NCBI RefSeq assembly: GCF_018446385.1
Contig: NC_055986.1
Span: 28,021,593-28,085,592, forward strand
Length of the DNA: 64,000 bases
From: Zingiber officinale
Lineage: Eukaryota > Streptophyta > Magnoliopsida > Zingiberales > Zingiberaceae
Direction: 5' to 3'
Part shown: in pieces, positions 24,494 through 37,987 of the stretch
Layout of the letters: each line of letters begins with the position of its first letter
Position numbering within the stretch: position 1 is the stretch's first letter
Notes under the pieces: generated by a model
Seen by the model: only the letters and a program-made list of their open reading frames with translations
Databases searched by the model: none
What the model was told of the DNA's origin: nothing
Position numbers and translations under genes: made by a program

Positions 24494-26896
24494 TGCTACT
24501 CGGAAAACCTATAGGTTCCACTGTACAAAAATTTTGTACAAAGGTCTGAACCTTTTCCTAGCTACCATGTGTTCTTTTAAATTAAATTTTGGATCGCCTG
24601 TGGAACTTAACACGTTTGATCCAAAACTTAATCTATTTGTTCTTTTAGGTTTTGACTTGGATCTCCTGCGGAACTTAACACGTTCGACCCAAGTCTCCTT
24701 AAGTTATTAATTCCATTAAATATTAATTTCCATAAAAGGTTCCCGATATTGACGTGGCGAGGCACATGACCTTCTTGGATATGGGAGCAACCACCACCGA
24801 CTAGACAAAACCTTTAATAGAAAGCTAATATTTAATTTCCTAAAATAACTTTAGGTTAACCAAAGAGAACAATCAAATCACAAGGAAAAGAAAAAAACAA
24901 AAGAACACAACTTCGAAAAAACATATTCAAAATTCTAGAACGTAAGCCTCTTGTATTTGGTATTATTTCCATAAATAACTAGCATGATGCGGAAATAGAA
25001 ATTACTAGTTATACCTTGTAGAAAAACCTCTTGATCTTCTACCGTATTCCTCTTCTAACCTCGGACGTTGTGTGGGTAACGATCTACCGAGATGAGAAAC
25101 CACCAACCACCTTCTTCTCCTCCAAGCAAGGTTCGGCCACAAAAGAAAAGCTTCACCAAGGAGAAAAACCAAAATACTAACCAAGCTCCAAGAGATACTA
25201 GCTTTCTCTCCTTCTTCTTCTTCTCCTCCAAGTAGTATCCGACCACCACAAGAGCTCCAAGGAAGGGAGAGAGGTTCGGCCACCACAAGAGGAAGAGAGG
25301 GAGAGGATGGCCGGCCACACCAAGGAACAAGAGAGGGAGAGGAATAATAGATGTTGTGTCTCTTGAAGGCACCCTCACCCCTTCTTTTATATTCCTTGGC
25401 CTAGGCAAATTAGGAAATTTAATTACAATAAAATTTCCTCAATTTCCTTGACATGATTTAATTTAGAAAAATAAAATAAATTTTCCAAATCAAACTTCAA
25501 TGGCCGGCCACATCATTGGAGAACAAATTGGACAAGTTTTAATCAACAATTAAAACTTCCTAATTTGTTTCCGGAAATTTAAAAAAAATAAAATTTCTCT
25601 TTAAAATCTCTTCATGGTTGATAAAAGGAAATTTCTATAATTTTAATTTTATCAACATGTGAATAATTTTTAAAGAGAAAATAAAACATCTCTCCAATCT
25701 ACAAATAAGGAAAGAGATCTAATCTCTTTCTTTAATCTTTTGTAGATCTTTTACAAGAGAGATATTTTAATTTTAATTCTCTTTAAATTATATCTTCCAC
25801 ATAATAATAAAAATTAAAATTAAATTTCTTTTTTAATTTATTTTGGCCGACCCTACTAGCTTGGGTTCAAGCTAGGGCCGACCACCCAATCTCATACCTA
25901 GGCCGGCCCTAGCTTGATCCCAAGCTAGCTTGGCCGGCCCCTATTGGGTGGGTATAGAAGGTGGGTATAGGTGGGTATAGAACTCTATAAATAAGAGGCT
26001 ACGATAGGGACCGAGAGGAGGAATTGGTTTTGGTCTCCCGATAAAATTAAGCATCTCGTGTTCGCCCCAAACACACAACTTAATTTTATCAATGATAATT
26101 CATTCCACTAGAGAACTATCATTGAACTACCGCACCAATCCCAAATTACATTTTTGGGCTCCTTCTTATTATGAGTGTGTTAGTCTCCCTGTGTTTAAGA
26201 TATCGAATGTCCACTAATTAAGTGAGTTACTGACAACTCATTTAATTAATATCTAAGTCCAAGAGTAGTACCACTCAACCTTATTATCATGTCGGACTAA
26301 GTCCACCTGCAGGGTTTAACATGACAATCTTTATGAGCTCCTCTTGAGGACATTATCAACCTAGTATCTCTAGGACACAGTTTCCTTCTATAATCAACAA
26401 CACACACTATAAGTGATACTATTTCCCAACTTATCGAGTTTATTGATTTATCGAACTAAATATCACCCATTGATAAATTAAAGAAATAAATATCAAACAT
26501 ATGTGCTTGTTATTATATTAGGATTAAGAGCACACACTTCCATAATAACTGAGGTCTTTGTTCCTTTATAAAGTCAGTATAAAAGAAACGACCTCTAATG
26601 GTCCTACTCAATACACTCTGAGTGTACTAGTGTAATTGTATAGTCAAGATAAACTAATACCTAATTACACTACGACCTTCTAATGGTTTGTTCCTTTCCA
26701 TTTTAGTCGTGAGCTACTGTTTATAATTTATAAGGTACTGATAACATCATCTTCTGTATGTGACACCACATACTATGTTATCTACAATATAAATTAAATG
26801 AACAACTACAAACAAATGTAGACAATTAGACCAAATGTGATTCTTTATTCATAATGAATGTTTACAAAGCTTAGGCTTTCAGTATACACTCCAACA
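24494..26896 (-). repeat. 5' LTR of element E
   Basis: This 2403-base copy of 17167-19561 has few differences (for example GCCTGTGG versus GCCTGCGG near 24598 and 17271). It carries the same hairpin modules and the minus-strand TATA box near 25383. Confidence 0.9.
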
Positions 26897-26901
26897 CTTA
26901 T

Positions 26902-26960
26902 AACCAGTCCCTGTGGGTTTGATATCTTTTATTACTAATGACGAAACTGTGCATTTGTGG
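26902..26960 (+). mobile_element. Element F, right end
   Basis: It resumes after the CTTAT duplication with AACCAGTCCCTGTGGG and ends with GTGCATTTGTGG. The next bases are RNase H sequence of element C on the minus strand. The whole F piece is therefore about 1.3 kb without E. Confidence 0.45.
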
Positions 26961-29900
26961 TATCATAATAGCAATTAGCAATAGTGTTTTGCTTGAAACT
27001 TTTCCAACTACTGCACCTCCATTTAATATGAATATGAATCCAGATTGAGACTTGGAGTCATCCTTGTCCATTTAGAAACTAGTATCCGTATATCCGTGTA
27101 TGATCATATCACTATCTTCATAAACTAAGAACATATCCTTAGTTCTTCTTAAATACTTAAGAATCATCCTGACAACTGCTAGTGATCTATTCCTAGATCA
27201 GACTGGTATCTACTCGTAACACTCAGAGAATACGATACACCAGGCCTTGTACATAACATAACATACATAATATATCCTATTACGGGCGCATAAGGTATCT
27301 TATCCATGAAAATCCTCTCATCTTCTGTGTGTGGGCACATAGACTTCGAAAGGTGAATTCATGCCTCATAGTTATGAAATCTTTCTTGGATTCATACATA
27401 CTAAACTGTTTTAGCACTCTATCTATATATATTGACTGTGAAAGACCAAGCAATCTTTTCAATTTATCTCTATAGATTTTCATCCCAAGGATGTAAGTTA
27501 CTTCTCCCATGTCTTTCATGGAGAATATTTTGACAACCAAACTTTAACTGACTGTAAAAATTACATATCATTTCCTATGAGCAATATGTCATCAACAATA
27601 ATATTAAGAATATGACCACACTCCCACTAACCTTTTCATACACACAAGGTTCGTCTGGATTTTGTGAGAAATCTAAATTCTTTGATTACCTCATCAAAAT
27701 GGATATTCAAACTCCTAGATGCTTGCTTCAGTCCATATATGGACTGTTGAAGCTTGCATACTTTATTCTTATTAAACAGATGTGAAACCTTCAGATTGTG
27801 TCATATGCACATCCTCGAGCAGATTTTCGTTACGAAAATCTATTTTCACACTCATTTGTCATATCTCATAATCATGATGAGCTGATATGGTCAGGAGTAT
27901 CCGAATGGATTTAAGCATGACTATAAGTGAGAAAGTTTCATTATATTCAATGTCTTATCTTTGACAATAGTCTTTCACCACCAACCTTGCCTTGTAGGTA
28001 TACATTACCATCCATGTCGGTTTTCTTCTTGAAAACCCACCTGTACCCTATAGGCGTAATGCCTTCAGATGGGGTCCACTAAATTTTAAACTTGATTTTC
28101 GTACATGGAATCCATTTCTGACTTTATGACTGTAAGTCACTTATCCTTTTCTGAAATATTTGGAGCATCTTCATAATCAGTAGGATCCTCATCCTCAATA
28201 AATAACACGTCATTTGATTCTCTTACAAGAGATCCATATCTCTCAGGAATATTGCGTGTTGTACCTGATCTAAGAAGAGGTTGTGTCATATTGGTTGTGG
28301 TTCTCAACTAGACATCTTATTAGTATTTATTGGAGTCTCTTGAACTTCATCAAGTTCAGCCATACTCTCACTTACTTCTTGTAAGAAAAATTCTTTCTCT
28401 AGGAAGGTAGCATGCCTTAAAACAAATACATTTTATTCCAAGGAGTGATAGAATTGGTAATCCTTAGTTTTCTTAGGGTATCCAATAAATAAATACTTAT
28501 CAAATTTAACGTCCAACTTGTCTGATATAATCCTCTTCACATTAGCAAGACATCCCTATATCTTCAAATAAGATATGAGGGATTTCTTACTAGTCCATAC
28601 CTCATATGAAGTAGTTGAGATTGTCTTCATCAGGACTTTGTTTAGCAAGTAAATAGCTGTCATGAGTGCATAACCCCAAAAGGTTTTGGGAAGATTTGCA
28701 TGATCTATTATTGACCTAACCATGTCCAATAAGGTTCGGTTATGCCTTTCTGATACACTATTATGTTGTGGCGCATATGACGAAGTCCATTGAGACAATA
28801 TATCATTGTCCCTTAGATAATCTTGAAACTTTTGGCTTAAATACCCCCTACCTCGATCAGATCAAAGTATCTTGATATTTTTACCAAGTTGTTTCTCTAC
28901 TTCATTTCTGAATTCTTTAAACTTTTCAAAGACTTCAGACTTGTATTTCATTAGATATACATACCTATAACAAGAATGGTCATTAATGAAAGTAATGAAG
29001 TAGCTATAACATCCTAGTGCATGAGTTGACATTGGTCCACATACGTTGGTATGTACGAGCCCAAGTAACTCATCAACTCGTTCACCCTTTTCAGAAAAAA
29101 GTAACTATGTCATCTTGCCTTTTAAACATGAATCGTATGTATCAAATATATCTAATTCAAATAATTCGAGAACTACAATCTTTTACAATTCAGGCATGTG
29201 TTTCTTGCTTATATGGTCAAGACGATAATGCCATTAGTAAGAGATTAATTGATTATAAATTAGGGGTGTTTGTTGCTCGTATCAATATTGAATGCGTCAC
29301 TAGATGTATTTAATGCGTAGATGCCATTGTATAAAGTTCTAGTGCCATAAAGAATACTATTCAATGTTATATAACAACAATTATTATTAAAAGTTAAATG
29401 AAAATATTTTCTATTTAAGCAAGAAATAGAAACAATGTTCTTTATTAATATGGGAACAAAATAACAATTATCTAGTTCTAAGATAAGTCCACTAGGAAGC
29501 TGTAACAAATATGTTCTGATGGCGACTGCAGCAACCTTTGCTCCATTCCCAACTCGCAGACTTGTTTCTCTCTTGATGAGTCTTCTGCTATTCCTTATCC
29601 CCTGAAGAGGATGGGGTATCAGATGCCTTATTCTTCTTCACGGACTCAAGATAGATCTTGCAATTTCTTCGCCAATGTCTCATCTTGCCACAATGAGCCA
29701 TTTGTACTCGTTCTATTGTCTTAGCCTTTTTGCTCTTCCCCTTAGTCTGATGTTTTGGTTTCCTCTTAGAACATTTCTTGGAGGAGTCTACTAACATCAC
29801 AGTTTTTTATTATGTTTAACAGAAGGCTTTACAATCTTGAGCATATTAATCATCTCGGAAATGGCCAATTCTAAATTATTCATTCGATAGTTCATCATAA

Positions 29901-30402
29901 ATTATGGATGACTTTTCAATAAACTATGTAGAATTAAGTCAATACGTAAGTCATGATCCATTGTAAAATTGAGTGATGATAAACTCTCTATGTAGTCATT
30001 CATCTTTAGTACATATTGTATTGCGGATGAACCCTCCTGTATCTTTGAGCAAAAGAGAAACTTAGAGACCTCGAACCTTTCGGATCTAGCTTGCTCATCA
30101 TATAACTCATGAAGATGATAGACAATATCATAAGAATTCAAATGCTTATGTTGTTTTTGTAGTTCGGGAGTCATAGTAGCTAGCATGATATAACTTGCAA
30201 GTACAAAATCATTCTTATGTTTTTGAATGACCAACTATTGGTCCACAGTTACATCAGCATCAAGACTTATGAGAAGAGGTTGATCAAGAACATAAGCTAA
30301 TTTCTCAGCTTTGAAAACAATTCTCAAATTTTGAAACCAGTCCAAAAAGTTTGACCCAATTAGTTTATTTGAGTCCAAAATCGAACGCAGATTAACAGAC
30401 AT
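26961..30402 (-). pseudogene. gag-pol of element C, degraded
   Basis: ATG at 30402-30400 starts Gag (MSVNLRSILDSNKLIGSNF). A TAG at 30237-30235 follows, then an open stretch 30234-29902 (UBN2-type Gag). A degenerate zinc knuckle lies near 29690 (HCGKMRHWRRNC) and a decayed pre-integrase near 29500-29260. The integrase end lies at 28798-28556 (SSYAPQHNSVSERHNRTL). Reverse transcriptase/RNase H remnants run 27540-26961 (FSMKDMGEVTYILGMKI, then SWKSFKQNTIA). The RNase H domain is cut at F. Frameshifts are many. The Gag differs from that of B and E, so this is another copia lineage. Confidence 0.85.
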
Positions 30403-32050
30403 TATAATTAAATGATTAACCTAGAAATACAAAAATAAGAATGTATGAGAGATATGATATTATTTATGTAAACAATTTACATAAAAGCTTGCTTATTTAT
30501 CAAATTCAAATACCCTTATTTTTGAATTCGAGAGATGGTAGGTTTTCTCCATATGGGTTGATATCCACTACAGATAAGAATAACCTTGACTTTGGTTAAT
30601 AAGTCATTCTTAGCTATAGCGGTAGGTAATAAGTTTACCGATTGCATATCACTTATATGCAACTATCACATTATGCTAGCAACTAATTGATATTCGCATA
30701 AACATTGGGTTGTTAATACATTAACAAGTACACATCAAATGCATATCACCCAATTTCACCTCTATCCACATTGATCATGGCTTTAACACAATAAATCAAT
30801 GCTTCAAGTTTAAAATTGACCCGCTAATCATGAGATTGCATCTCTATGGTTTGAACATATTTAATTTCAAGTTTGAGCTTGACTTTGGCCAACAACTCAA
30901 ACAAGAACTTAAACTCTAGTTCTTACCATATTAACAGAATGTGTAGGTTTTAATATCGAGTAAGGTATTTGATCTTATATATATCATGCAAATATTCTAT
31001 CTACATGACATTACTACATGACATAAATGATGACATGGTATGTTGCACACATGACATAAATGATAACATGACACATTGCACGTATGACATAGCATGACAC
31101 ATCATACATATGGTAAGATCTCATCATATCACACGCATGATAAAATCTAATCATGTCATAATTAATGCATCTACATGACATATAATATAATATGAACATG
31201 ACATAAATCAAGATTAGATCTATTATAATTATAATTTGGAAATAAAATTATGTTATAAATATAATTTTAATAAATCAATATTTATCTAATCAAATTAGGA
31301 AATCAATTTTCAAATTTAATTAACATATTCATCTAAAATTTTTCTATCAATTAAGAATTTTTCATTATTTTGAAAATAAATTTCTAAATTAATTTTCTAA
31401 CAATTTAGGGAAAAATAATTAATATTTCTTAATTTATTACAGAATAATTCAAATTTAGATTTTTTATGATTTTCTAAATCTCTCCCAATTTCATATTTCC
31501 TAACAATTTCAGAAACTTTCCAAAAATAAAAATATTTTAATAAATTTGAAATTTTCAAAAAAAATTAATTCAATAATTTAATTTAGAATATCTCAAATTT
31601 AGATTTTTAATGATTTTTCAAATCCTTTTAAATTTGATATTTCCTAACAATTTAGGAAACTTTTCAAAAATAAAATATTTTAATAAATCTAAAAATTTCA
31701 AAAAATATTAATTCTATAATTTAATTTAAAATATCTTATATCTGGATTTTTTTATAATTTCAGAATATTTCCATATTTGGTATTAGTAACAAATTAGAAA
31801 ATTTTCAAAAATAAAATATTTCTTAAAATTTTAAAAAATTTCAGAAATAATAATTTCTAAATTAACAAAATATTTCTAAATTTAATTTTCTAAAATTATA
31901 TAGAAAATTTCTAAAAATGAAATTTCCTAACAATTTAGAAACTTCCAAAAATAGAAAAGCCTTAATAATTTTAGAAAAATTCTAAAATTAATTACAATAC
32001 TAATTACAAATCGTAAAGTAATTTTACGATTATGTCGAAACACGATCAGA
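30403..32050 (-). other. Leader of element C: AT-rich, with CATGACAT repeats
   Basis: This is non-coding sequence between primer site and gag. Bases 31000-31210 hold repeated CATGACAT/CATGATA motifs. Bases 31230-31990 are very AT-rich, with repeats of the type AATTTCTAAATTTAG. No gene is seen. Confidence 0.6.
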
Positions 32051-32061
32051 CTCTGATACCA
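32051..32061 (-). other. Primer-binding site of element C
   Basis: The minus strand reads TGGTATCAGAG, one base from the LTR end at 32063. It is complementary to initiator-Met tRNA. Confidence 0.8.
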
Positions 32062-32062
32062 C

Positions 32063-33889
32063 TGTTGGATATGCCCGATGCGGATGCGTGCTAGAACACG
32101 TTTCGTAAACATGCACAATGGAAAATAAAACAATAATAATTCTTAATTATTACATCACACACACCACACACATACAAGAATACAACATGCTAAACATGAT
32201 CACATAATTAAAATTTTACGGGAAGTAAATTTATTCTAAGTATACTTTGCGGATGACTTGTAATGAGAAGGGCATCAACTATAGCGACATTGTTGAACCT
32301 CGCCTCTATTCGTATTCATGTCGAGCTCCTCAAAACAACTCCTTGAGTACAAGCCTCTCCTTTGGAAGTTACTAACCACGAGCGAAGAAGAGGAATCAAG
32401 AGAAAGAAGAAGGAATCACACAAGGAAGAAATTCTTCCTTGTGGTGGCCATGACAATAAGGAGGGGAGCCTCCTTGTTGTTGGCGGCGGGAAAGAGAGGA
32501 GAGGGAGAGGAGGATTGGGTTTTCAAAATCCAATCAACCAAGTAATGAAACTTGTATCTAATTCTCTCCTAATTACATCTATATATAATCCTCTTTAATG
32601 AGTTAGATTAGAAAGCACAAATTCAACCCATTATCCCTTAATAAAAAATTAGTCCATTAACCCCTTGGTTTGGTTCACAACTAAATCAAGTTGGTTCATG
32701 ACTAATTCATGATTAAATCAAATATGGTTCAACTCTACCATAAAAGATGTATCTCATCCGTGCTTCCATTATGACAAATATTTTTATATTTATCTTATGT
32801 ATGGTCCAACCAAACATTTATCTCTTAATCTAAGATCCTATTCTTTAACTTATTTTACGTCTTTTAGAGACTCATTAGTGTGTGTGACCCAATAGATTCC
32901 TGGTTCATCTTAGCTGTCCATAATTAACTACTTAATTATAGAACGATCATTAGTGGCATCTAGTAGTACATCATGATCCCCAATTAGTCGAAAAATCCTA
33001 GTTGATTTTAGAACTAATTCTAAACCCTTCAGCAACTATTGTGAGTCGTGCCTTATTCCTTTTACTCGTCTTATATCCACTTGGTTTAGGACATGGTCTA
33101 TGTGTCTGTTCTCACTAGACTGACTACGTCACACCTAACCCAAGTGATACTTTCTCGTTCTACGGATTTAAATTACTCGTACATGTGTTTAAGAGTCTCG
33201 CACTCTTAACATATGATGCTTTGGCCAAAGACTTTGAGTAATAATCCTAATGAGTTACCATAGGGTATACGTCTCCTTGCAAAGAGCAGTGAATCCTCTA
33301 TGAGTTATCCAAACATCTTCAGACATTTTAACTTATATCCAATCATCCCGGGTCCACACCTTAATGAGGTTCTTGCTTAAGATGTCAACGTATAAGTCTC
33401 CATGACTAAGATGACTTGTATACCTCATGTCGAAGGAAACTTGCACTCGAGCTGCAGTAAAAGCTTCACAGACATATCCATATATATATATATATATAAC
33501 CATATGAAGTTTTACAGAGAGTCACTCCAATAAATTAGTTATCATAACTAGCATTCACGTTTAACTCTTGAGATCCCAATGTCTCCAACCAGTGAGAAAA
33601 CAGCTGCTTGGCGAACCAAGGAGTATAAACCATGCTAGTCTTACATAATTGATGATGTCTGAATGTATCAATTTGACGACTAGGAAAATTCCAATACGTT
33701 TATAATTGCACATATTGAGATAATCACTAGTTGTGTTCTAATCACAATTTCTCTCATGCTATGAATTGTATTGTGGGCACTCAATAAATGAGTTTAAGAT
33801 AATTAAACATATAATATGCACTCAAATAGTGAATCTATATTTAATAAAAATCGTAAGACGTGCCTTAGGGCACCCCTCAAAATCTAACA
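32063..33889 (-). repeat. 5' LTR of element C (complete)
   Basis: This 1827-base LTR, read on the minus strand, starts TGTTAGATTTTGAGGGGTG and ends CATATCCAACA. It is the only full copy in the window and the reference for the two truncated left copies. A (TA)n run lies near 33481-33498. Confidence 0.85.
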
Positions 33890-35584
33890 GTACCATCTTC
33901 CTTAGACTCTCTGCCTACAACATCTGACATGGACCTTCTCAGGGCTCCTACTTGTTCTCTACTATCCTCCTTAAATTCCCTGCTGAAGCATCTAATAGGG
34001 GTCTTCTCAAGGCTCCTGCTTGTTCTCTACATCCCATGACCACTTGTGCCAAGATTGGGTCTCTTCGTACTCGTGCCCATCTTGTCACTTCTGACCCTTT
34101 TGAGCTAACCAACTATTCTGACGCTAGTAAAGATCCTGCTTGGCGAGATGCCATGACGTCGGAGTACAATGCTTTCATCAACAATAATACATGGTTCTTA
34201 GTTCCTCGTATCACTCATTAAAATCTGGTTGGCTGCAAATGGGTATTTAAGTTGAAACGAAAGGCATAACTCTATTGATCATCATAAAGCTCACCTGGTT
34301 GGCAAGGGTTTCCACCAACAACTAGACATTGACTATGTTAAGACCTTTAGCCCTGTGGTCAATCTCACTACAGTTTGTATTGTATTAGCTCTTGTTGTCT
34401 CTCAAGAATGGCCCATTCATCAGCTTGATGTGAGTAATGCTTCTTACATGGGACATTGCACAAAGAATTATATATGTTTCAGCCTCCTGGTTTTATTCAT
34501 CCTGACTATCCAGACTATATTTACCACCTTCACAAAGCTTTATATGGTCTGAAGCAAGCTATGAGAGAATAACATGCGACGCTACATACCTCATTGGTCA
34601 ATCTTGGATTCCTCGAGTCCAAATCAGATTTTGGTTTATGTAGATGATATAATTTTTACCAACAACTCACCTTCTCACATTGATTCTACCATTGGCACAC
34701 TGAGTAAGCTTTTTCCCCTCAAAGATCTGGTTAATTGCATTGTTTCCTTGGTATTGAAGCAACTCACACCTCCAACGGTTTGTTCTTGTGCCAGTCTCGC
34801 TATGTTACTGATTTGTTAACTAAGGCTTAGATGCACCAATCCAAGCCTCTTCACACTCTGGTTGCCTCTAGGTCATCTCTGTCTCGTCATGATGGCGATC
34901 CTCTGGCTGATCCTCAGCCTTACCATAGTATTGTTGGTGCTCTTCGGTATCTCACTCTTACTCGACCAGAACTTGCATTTGCCATCAACCGTGCATGTTA
35001 GTTTATGCAATCTCCTACTATGTCTCACTGGATTGTTGTCAAGCATATTCTTCGGTATCTTCAACATATCCCACACCACGGTATTCTTATTCGTCTCTCC
35101 CCCTCTCTGGATCCGACAACTTATTCAGATGTTGGCTGGCTAGATTGCCCTGATGACCTTTGGTCTACTATAGATTACTGTTTTTTTCTTGCAACACCCT
35201 TATCTCCTAGAATTTTAAGAAGCAATAGGTAGTTACTTGCTCTAGTACTGAATCAGAATATCGTGCCTTGGCGCATGCCATTGCGCTCCAGTCACTTCTT
35301 GGTGAGCTCCATGTTCCCATGTTGCAACCACCGATACTCTGGTGTGACAACATTGGAGCCACGTTTCTCACAGACAATCTAATTTTTCATGTTCGTATGA
35401 AGCACATTGAGATTGACTTCCATTTTGTTCGTGAGCGTGTTGCTCGGAAGACACTTCTTATTTAGTACATATCTACCAAAAATCAAATTGTTGACATTTT
35501 CACAAAGGGTCTATCCTCACATCATTTTGCTATTCTCCGAGACAAGCTCACGGTGTGTGCCTCCCTATTTCTCATGTGGCAGGG
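33890..35584 (+). pseudogene. Element A, piece 3: reverse transcriptase and RNase H
   Basis: It continues the linker cut at 12071, then gives TRAHLVTSDPFELTNYSDA and WRDAMTSEYNAF (start of copia reverse transcriptase). After a frameshift come [29 protein letters not shown] (34633-34671 region) and an RNase H end ([38 protein letters not shown]). Frameshifts and stops are scattered throughout. Confidence 0.88.
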
Positions 35585-35790
35585 TGTTAAGGGATACACT
35601 TCCTATGATTTTAGAAATTCCGGATCAAGATTATAATTATCTCTAAATCCTTAGTGATAGTATTTAATCTTGTAAATTAAAGATCTATATTTATTTGTAT
35701 TTATCATGATTCCATAAATTAAAAATCTTTATTTATTTATATTTATCATGCTCTCACAAATCTCATTAAATAATATATCAATAATAACAA
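35585..35790 (+). repeat. Probable 3' LTR of element A
   Basis: TGTTAAGGGATACAC follows a GGCAGGG polypurine-like stretch just after the RNase H end, as expected for a short copia LTR. The right border near 35790 (AATAATAACA) is a guess because no second LTR is in the window. A (CTC)n microsatellite follows at about 35806-35823. Confidence 0.4.
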
Positions 35791-35799
35791 TTATAAGAT

Positions 35800-37700
35800 C
35801 AAGAACCCTCCTCCTCCTCCTCCGATTTAACTAATATCTATTAAAAAAAATATTACTATAATCGTAGCAAAAGTTAATTCTACGTGTACTATACAGTCCG
35901 TTTCCATATTTTATAAATGGAGGTAAAAAACTTAATAATATAAGTTGCTTCATGAGTCACTCAAATTGAGAGGAAAAATGACAATCAGGGGCAATTTGAA
36001 AAAATAAATAAATATTGGACGATTTTTAAAATATCAACATTTAATGTCTTTTTTCAACCTATAGACCTCCATAATAAATTTTATAAAATAAAAAAGAGAA
36101 AAATATCTTTAATCGTTTTTATTTTCTATCCGGTAGCATTTTACTCTCTCATATTTTAAAATAATATTTAACCCTTTTGGACAAAAGTCAAATGAAAAAA
36201 AAAATTATAAAAAATAATTATATCCTTATCTTCCTAATATTTTGCTTTTATAATCTTAAGTGAAGAAAAATCATATTAAATTTATTGATAATTTACATCT
36301 ATTTCTATTTTTCTGTGTTGATATTGAATTAATTCTAGATAATTTAATATCCTAACTGATATTTTTAATATGTTCATGACTACTAATTTACTAATTAAAA
36401 TTAATGAAATATATGTAACCTCAAATAATATATCAAGATTATATTAATACTTAATTATATGAATAAAAGAAAATTAAGTAGTTTAAAATATATATTTTCG
36501 CTGTCTCAGTTGCGCATCATTCGAATACAATGTATAATAATTATTTTCTTCACTTTTCTATAAATTTAAAATTTTAAGTCCGCCCCTGTCTATGATTATA
36601 TAAAGTTTTGCTAAAATAAATGAAAGTATAATTTTCTTTTTCTTACATGAAGAAATTTTTTTTCGTATTCTTCGAGCTCTTTTGCTTTTTCAAGTATGCA
36701 CACGAACATCACATCTCAGTTTATGACTGACTTGATCATCAAAGATGGTAATATCGATAATATCAACCCTCAGCTGATAAGCTTTCTTTTGTAGGACACT
36801 GAGAGCGGATGCACAACAAATCGATATCAACCACAGATTCGAACGAGTGACGAAGGACACCATGACTAAATTCTTCTATATATATATTTTTTTTCTTTTT
36901 ATGTGTATTTTTCTCTCTATGTACATCATTGGTCAAACTAATCAATAATTAAAAAATGATCCTGAAAATATATATAATTATTTTCCACATCAATTTAATA
37001 TATTTTTAGATTATTAAATAAATCAAAATATAAATTTTTTTTATATTTGACTTTGGTGGAAGGGCATTATATGTTATTTTTAAATGTTGGAGAATAAAAT
37101 ATAACTTATTAGCAAATTAGAGTAGGTTAATGGTATTTTTTCAATAAAAAATAATACTCAAACCACTTTTCAGCCATTCAGAAGGCGGGTCCCACAGAGA
37201 AGGACCCGATTTAATAAACTGAAGGTAGGTAGAAAGGCGACGGTGCCGATACTGTTTACGATAAATTAAAATAATTTGGCGAAGCACATGACGTTCACGT
37301 GAGAAATGATGTCGTTTGCTGCGAGGGCACATGCCGATCACCTGACTAAGAATGAATGTAATTAATAAATGTTCCGAGTTAATTTGTAAATTTGGAAATT
37401 CATTAAAAAAAAAACTTAAATAAAATCATTCACCTGACTAAGAATGATGTCGTTTGATGTGCTGTTTGTCGACGAGGATGGTGCCACCAAAAGCACTGTT
37501 GGTGCTTGACTTTTTCCTTGGGAAAAAGATAATGAAATATATTATTTATAAATAACTTTAAATCGGCTGTCTTAATTTCTTACGTGGCTCAAGGAACATC
37601 ATGAGCAATTGAACCCGGTCGAAACGGCTTAGTAGCGAATCGGATCAGATCCTATTTAGTAATAGTGATTAAACACTCTCTCTCTCTGGGTTTGCGTATG
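35800..37700. other. AT-rich intergenic region upstream of GID1
   Basis: No coding frame is convincing. AT-rich sequence runs to about 37140. A less AT-rich stretch (37140-37650) contains a short direct duplication of CACCTGACTAAGAATGA (about 37340 and 37433) and a G-box. A (CT)n run at 37676-37687 lies in the likely promoter or 5' UTR. Confidence 0.5.
37296..37301. promoter_or_regulatory. G-box (CACGTG) upstream of GID1
   Basis: The core hexamer CACGTG lies within GACGTTCACGTGAGA, about 690 bases upstream of the GID1 ATG. Such sites bind bZIP/bHLH factors. Function here is inference. Confidence 0.35.
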
Positions 37701-37987
37701 TTGGACTCTTCATCTTCTACCTTGCTCCACTCGCGTTGCTGCTGCCAACCTCTTCCTCTTTATCTTCGATCGCTCCTGCTTTCCCTGTACATTTGAGATC
37801 GATGTTCCAAGGAGCAACGGAGTTGGTGGGAAGAAGAAGAAGGAGGAGGAGTCGGGATTTGATTCCTGGAATACATGCCATGAGAGGAGGAGAGAGATTT
37901 CTTTGGTTTTGATGCTCTCTTTCGACTCTGATTTCTTGTCTTAGAGGCTTATACGGTTACGCCCACTCACGCTAAGCACGTTTGGAC

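Larger units (their letters stand above)
17167..26896 (-). mobile_element. Element E: complete Ty1/copia element inserted in F
   Basis: This 9730-base element is flanked by perfect CTTAT duplications (17162-17166 and 26897-26901). Its LTRs are 17167-19561 (3') and 24494-26896 (5'). The primer site and polypurine tract are intact. The LTRs are visibly more alike than those of B, so E is probably younger. It is in the same family as B. Gag is frameshifted, the protease active site is deleted and reverse transcriptase carries a stop, so E cannot encode its own proteins. Confidence 0.93.
12072..33889 (-). mobile_element. Element C: Ty1/copia element on the minus strand, itself invaded by D, F and E
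   Basis: The outer ends are TGTTGGG (12072) and ATCTAACA (33889). The flanks are GTACA and GTACC, a 5-base duplication with one change. The 5' LTR is at the right (32063-33889), followed leftward by an iMet primer site, a long AT-rich leader and a degraded gag-pol. The left side is complex: two truncated LTR copies lie head to tail (12072-14556 and 14557-15915). The end of RNase H, the polypurine tract and the first roughly 470 bases of the inner LTR are missing, and piece F stands there. Confidence 0.85.

Noticed and set aside
31014..31211. Repeat cluster considered as a CRISPR-like array
   Set aside because: Repeats are irregular, degenerate and without unique equal-length spacers, in a plant retroelement leader.
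36763..37341. Short minus-strand frames upstream of GID1
   Set aside because: 60-66 codons, AT-rich surroundings, no homology recognised.
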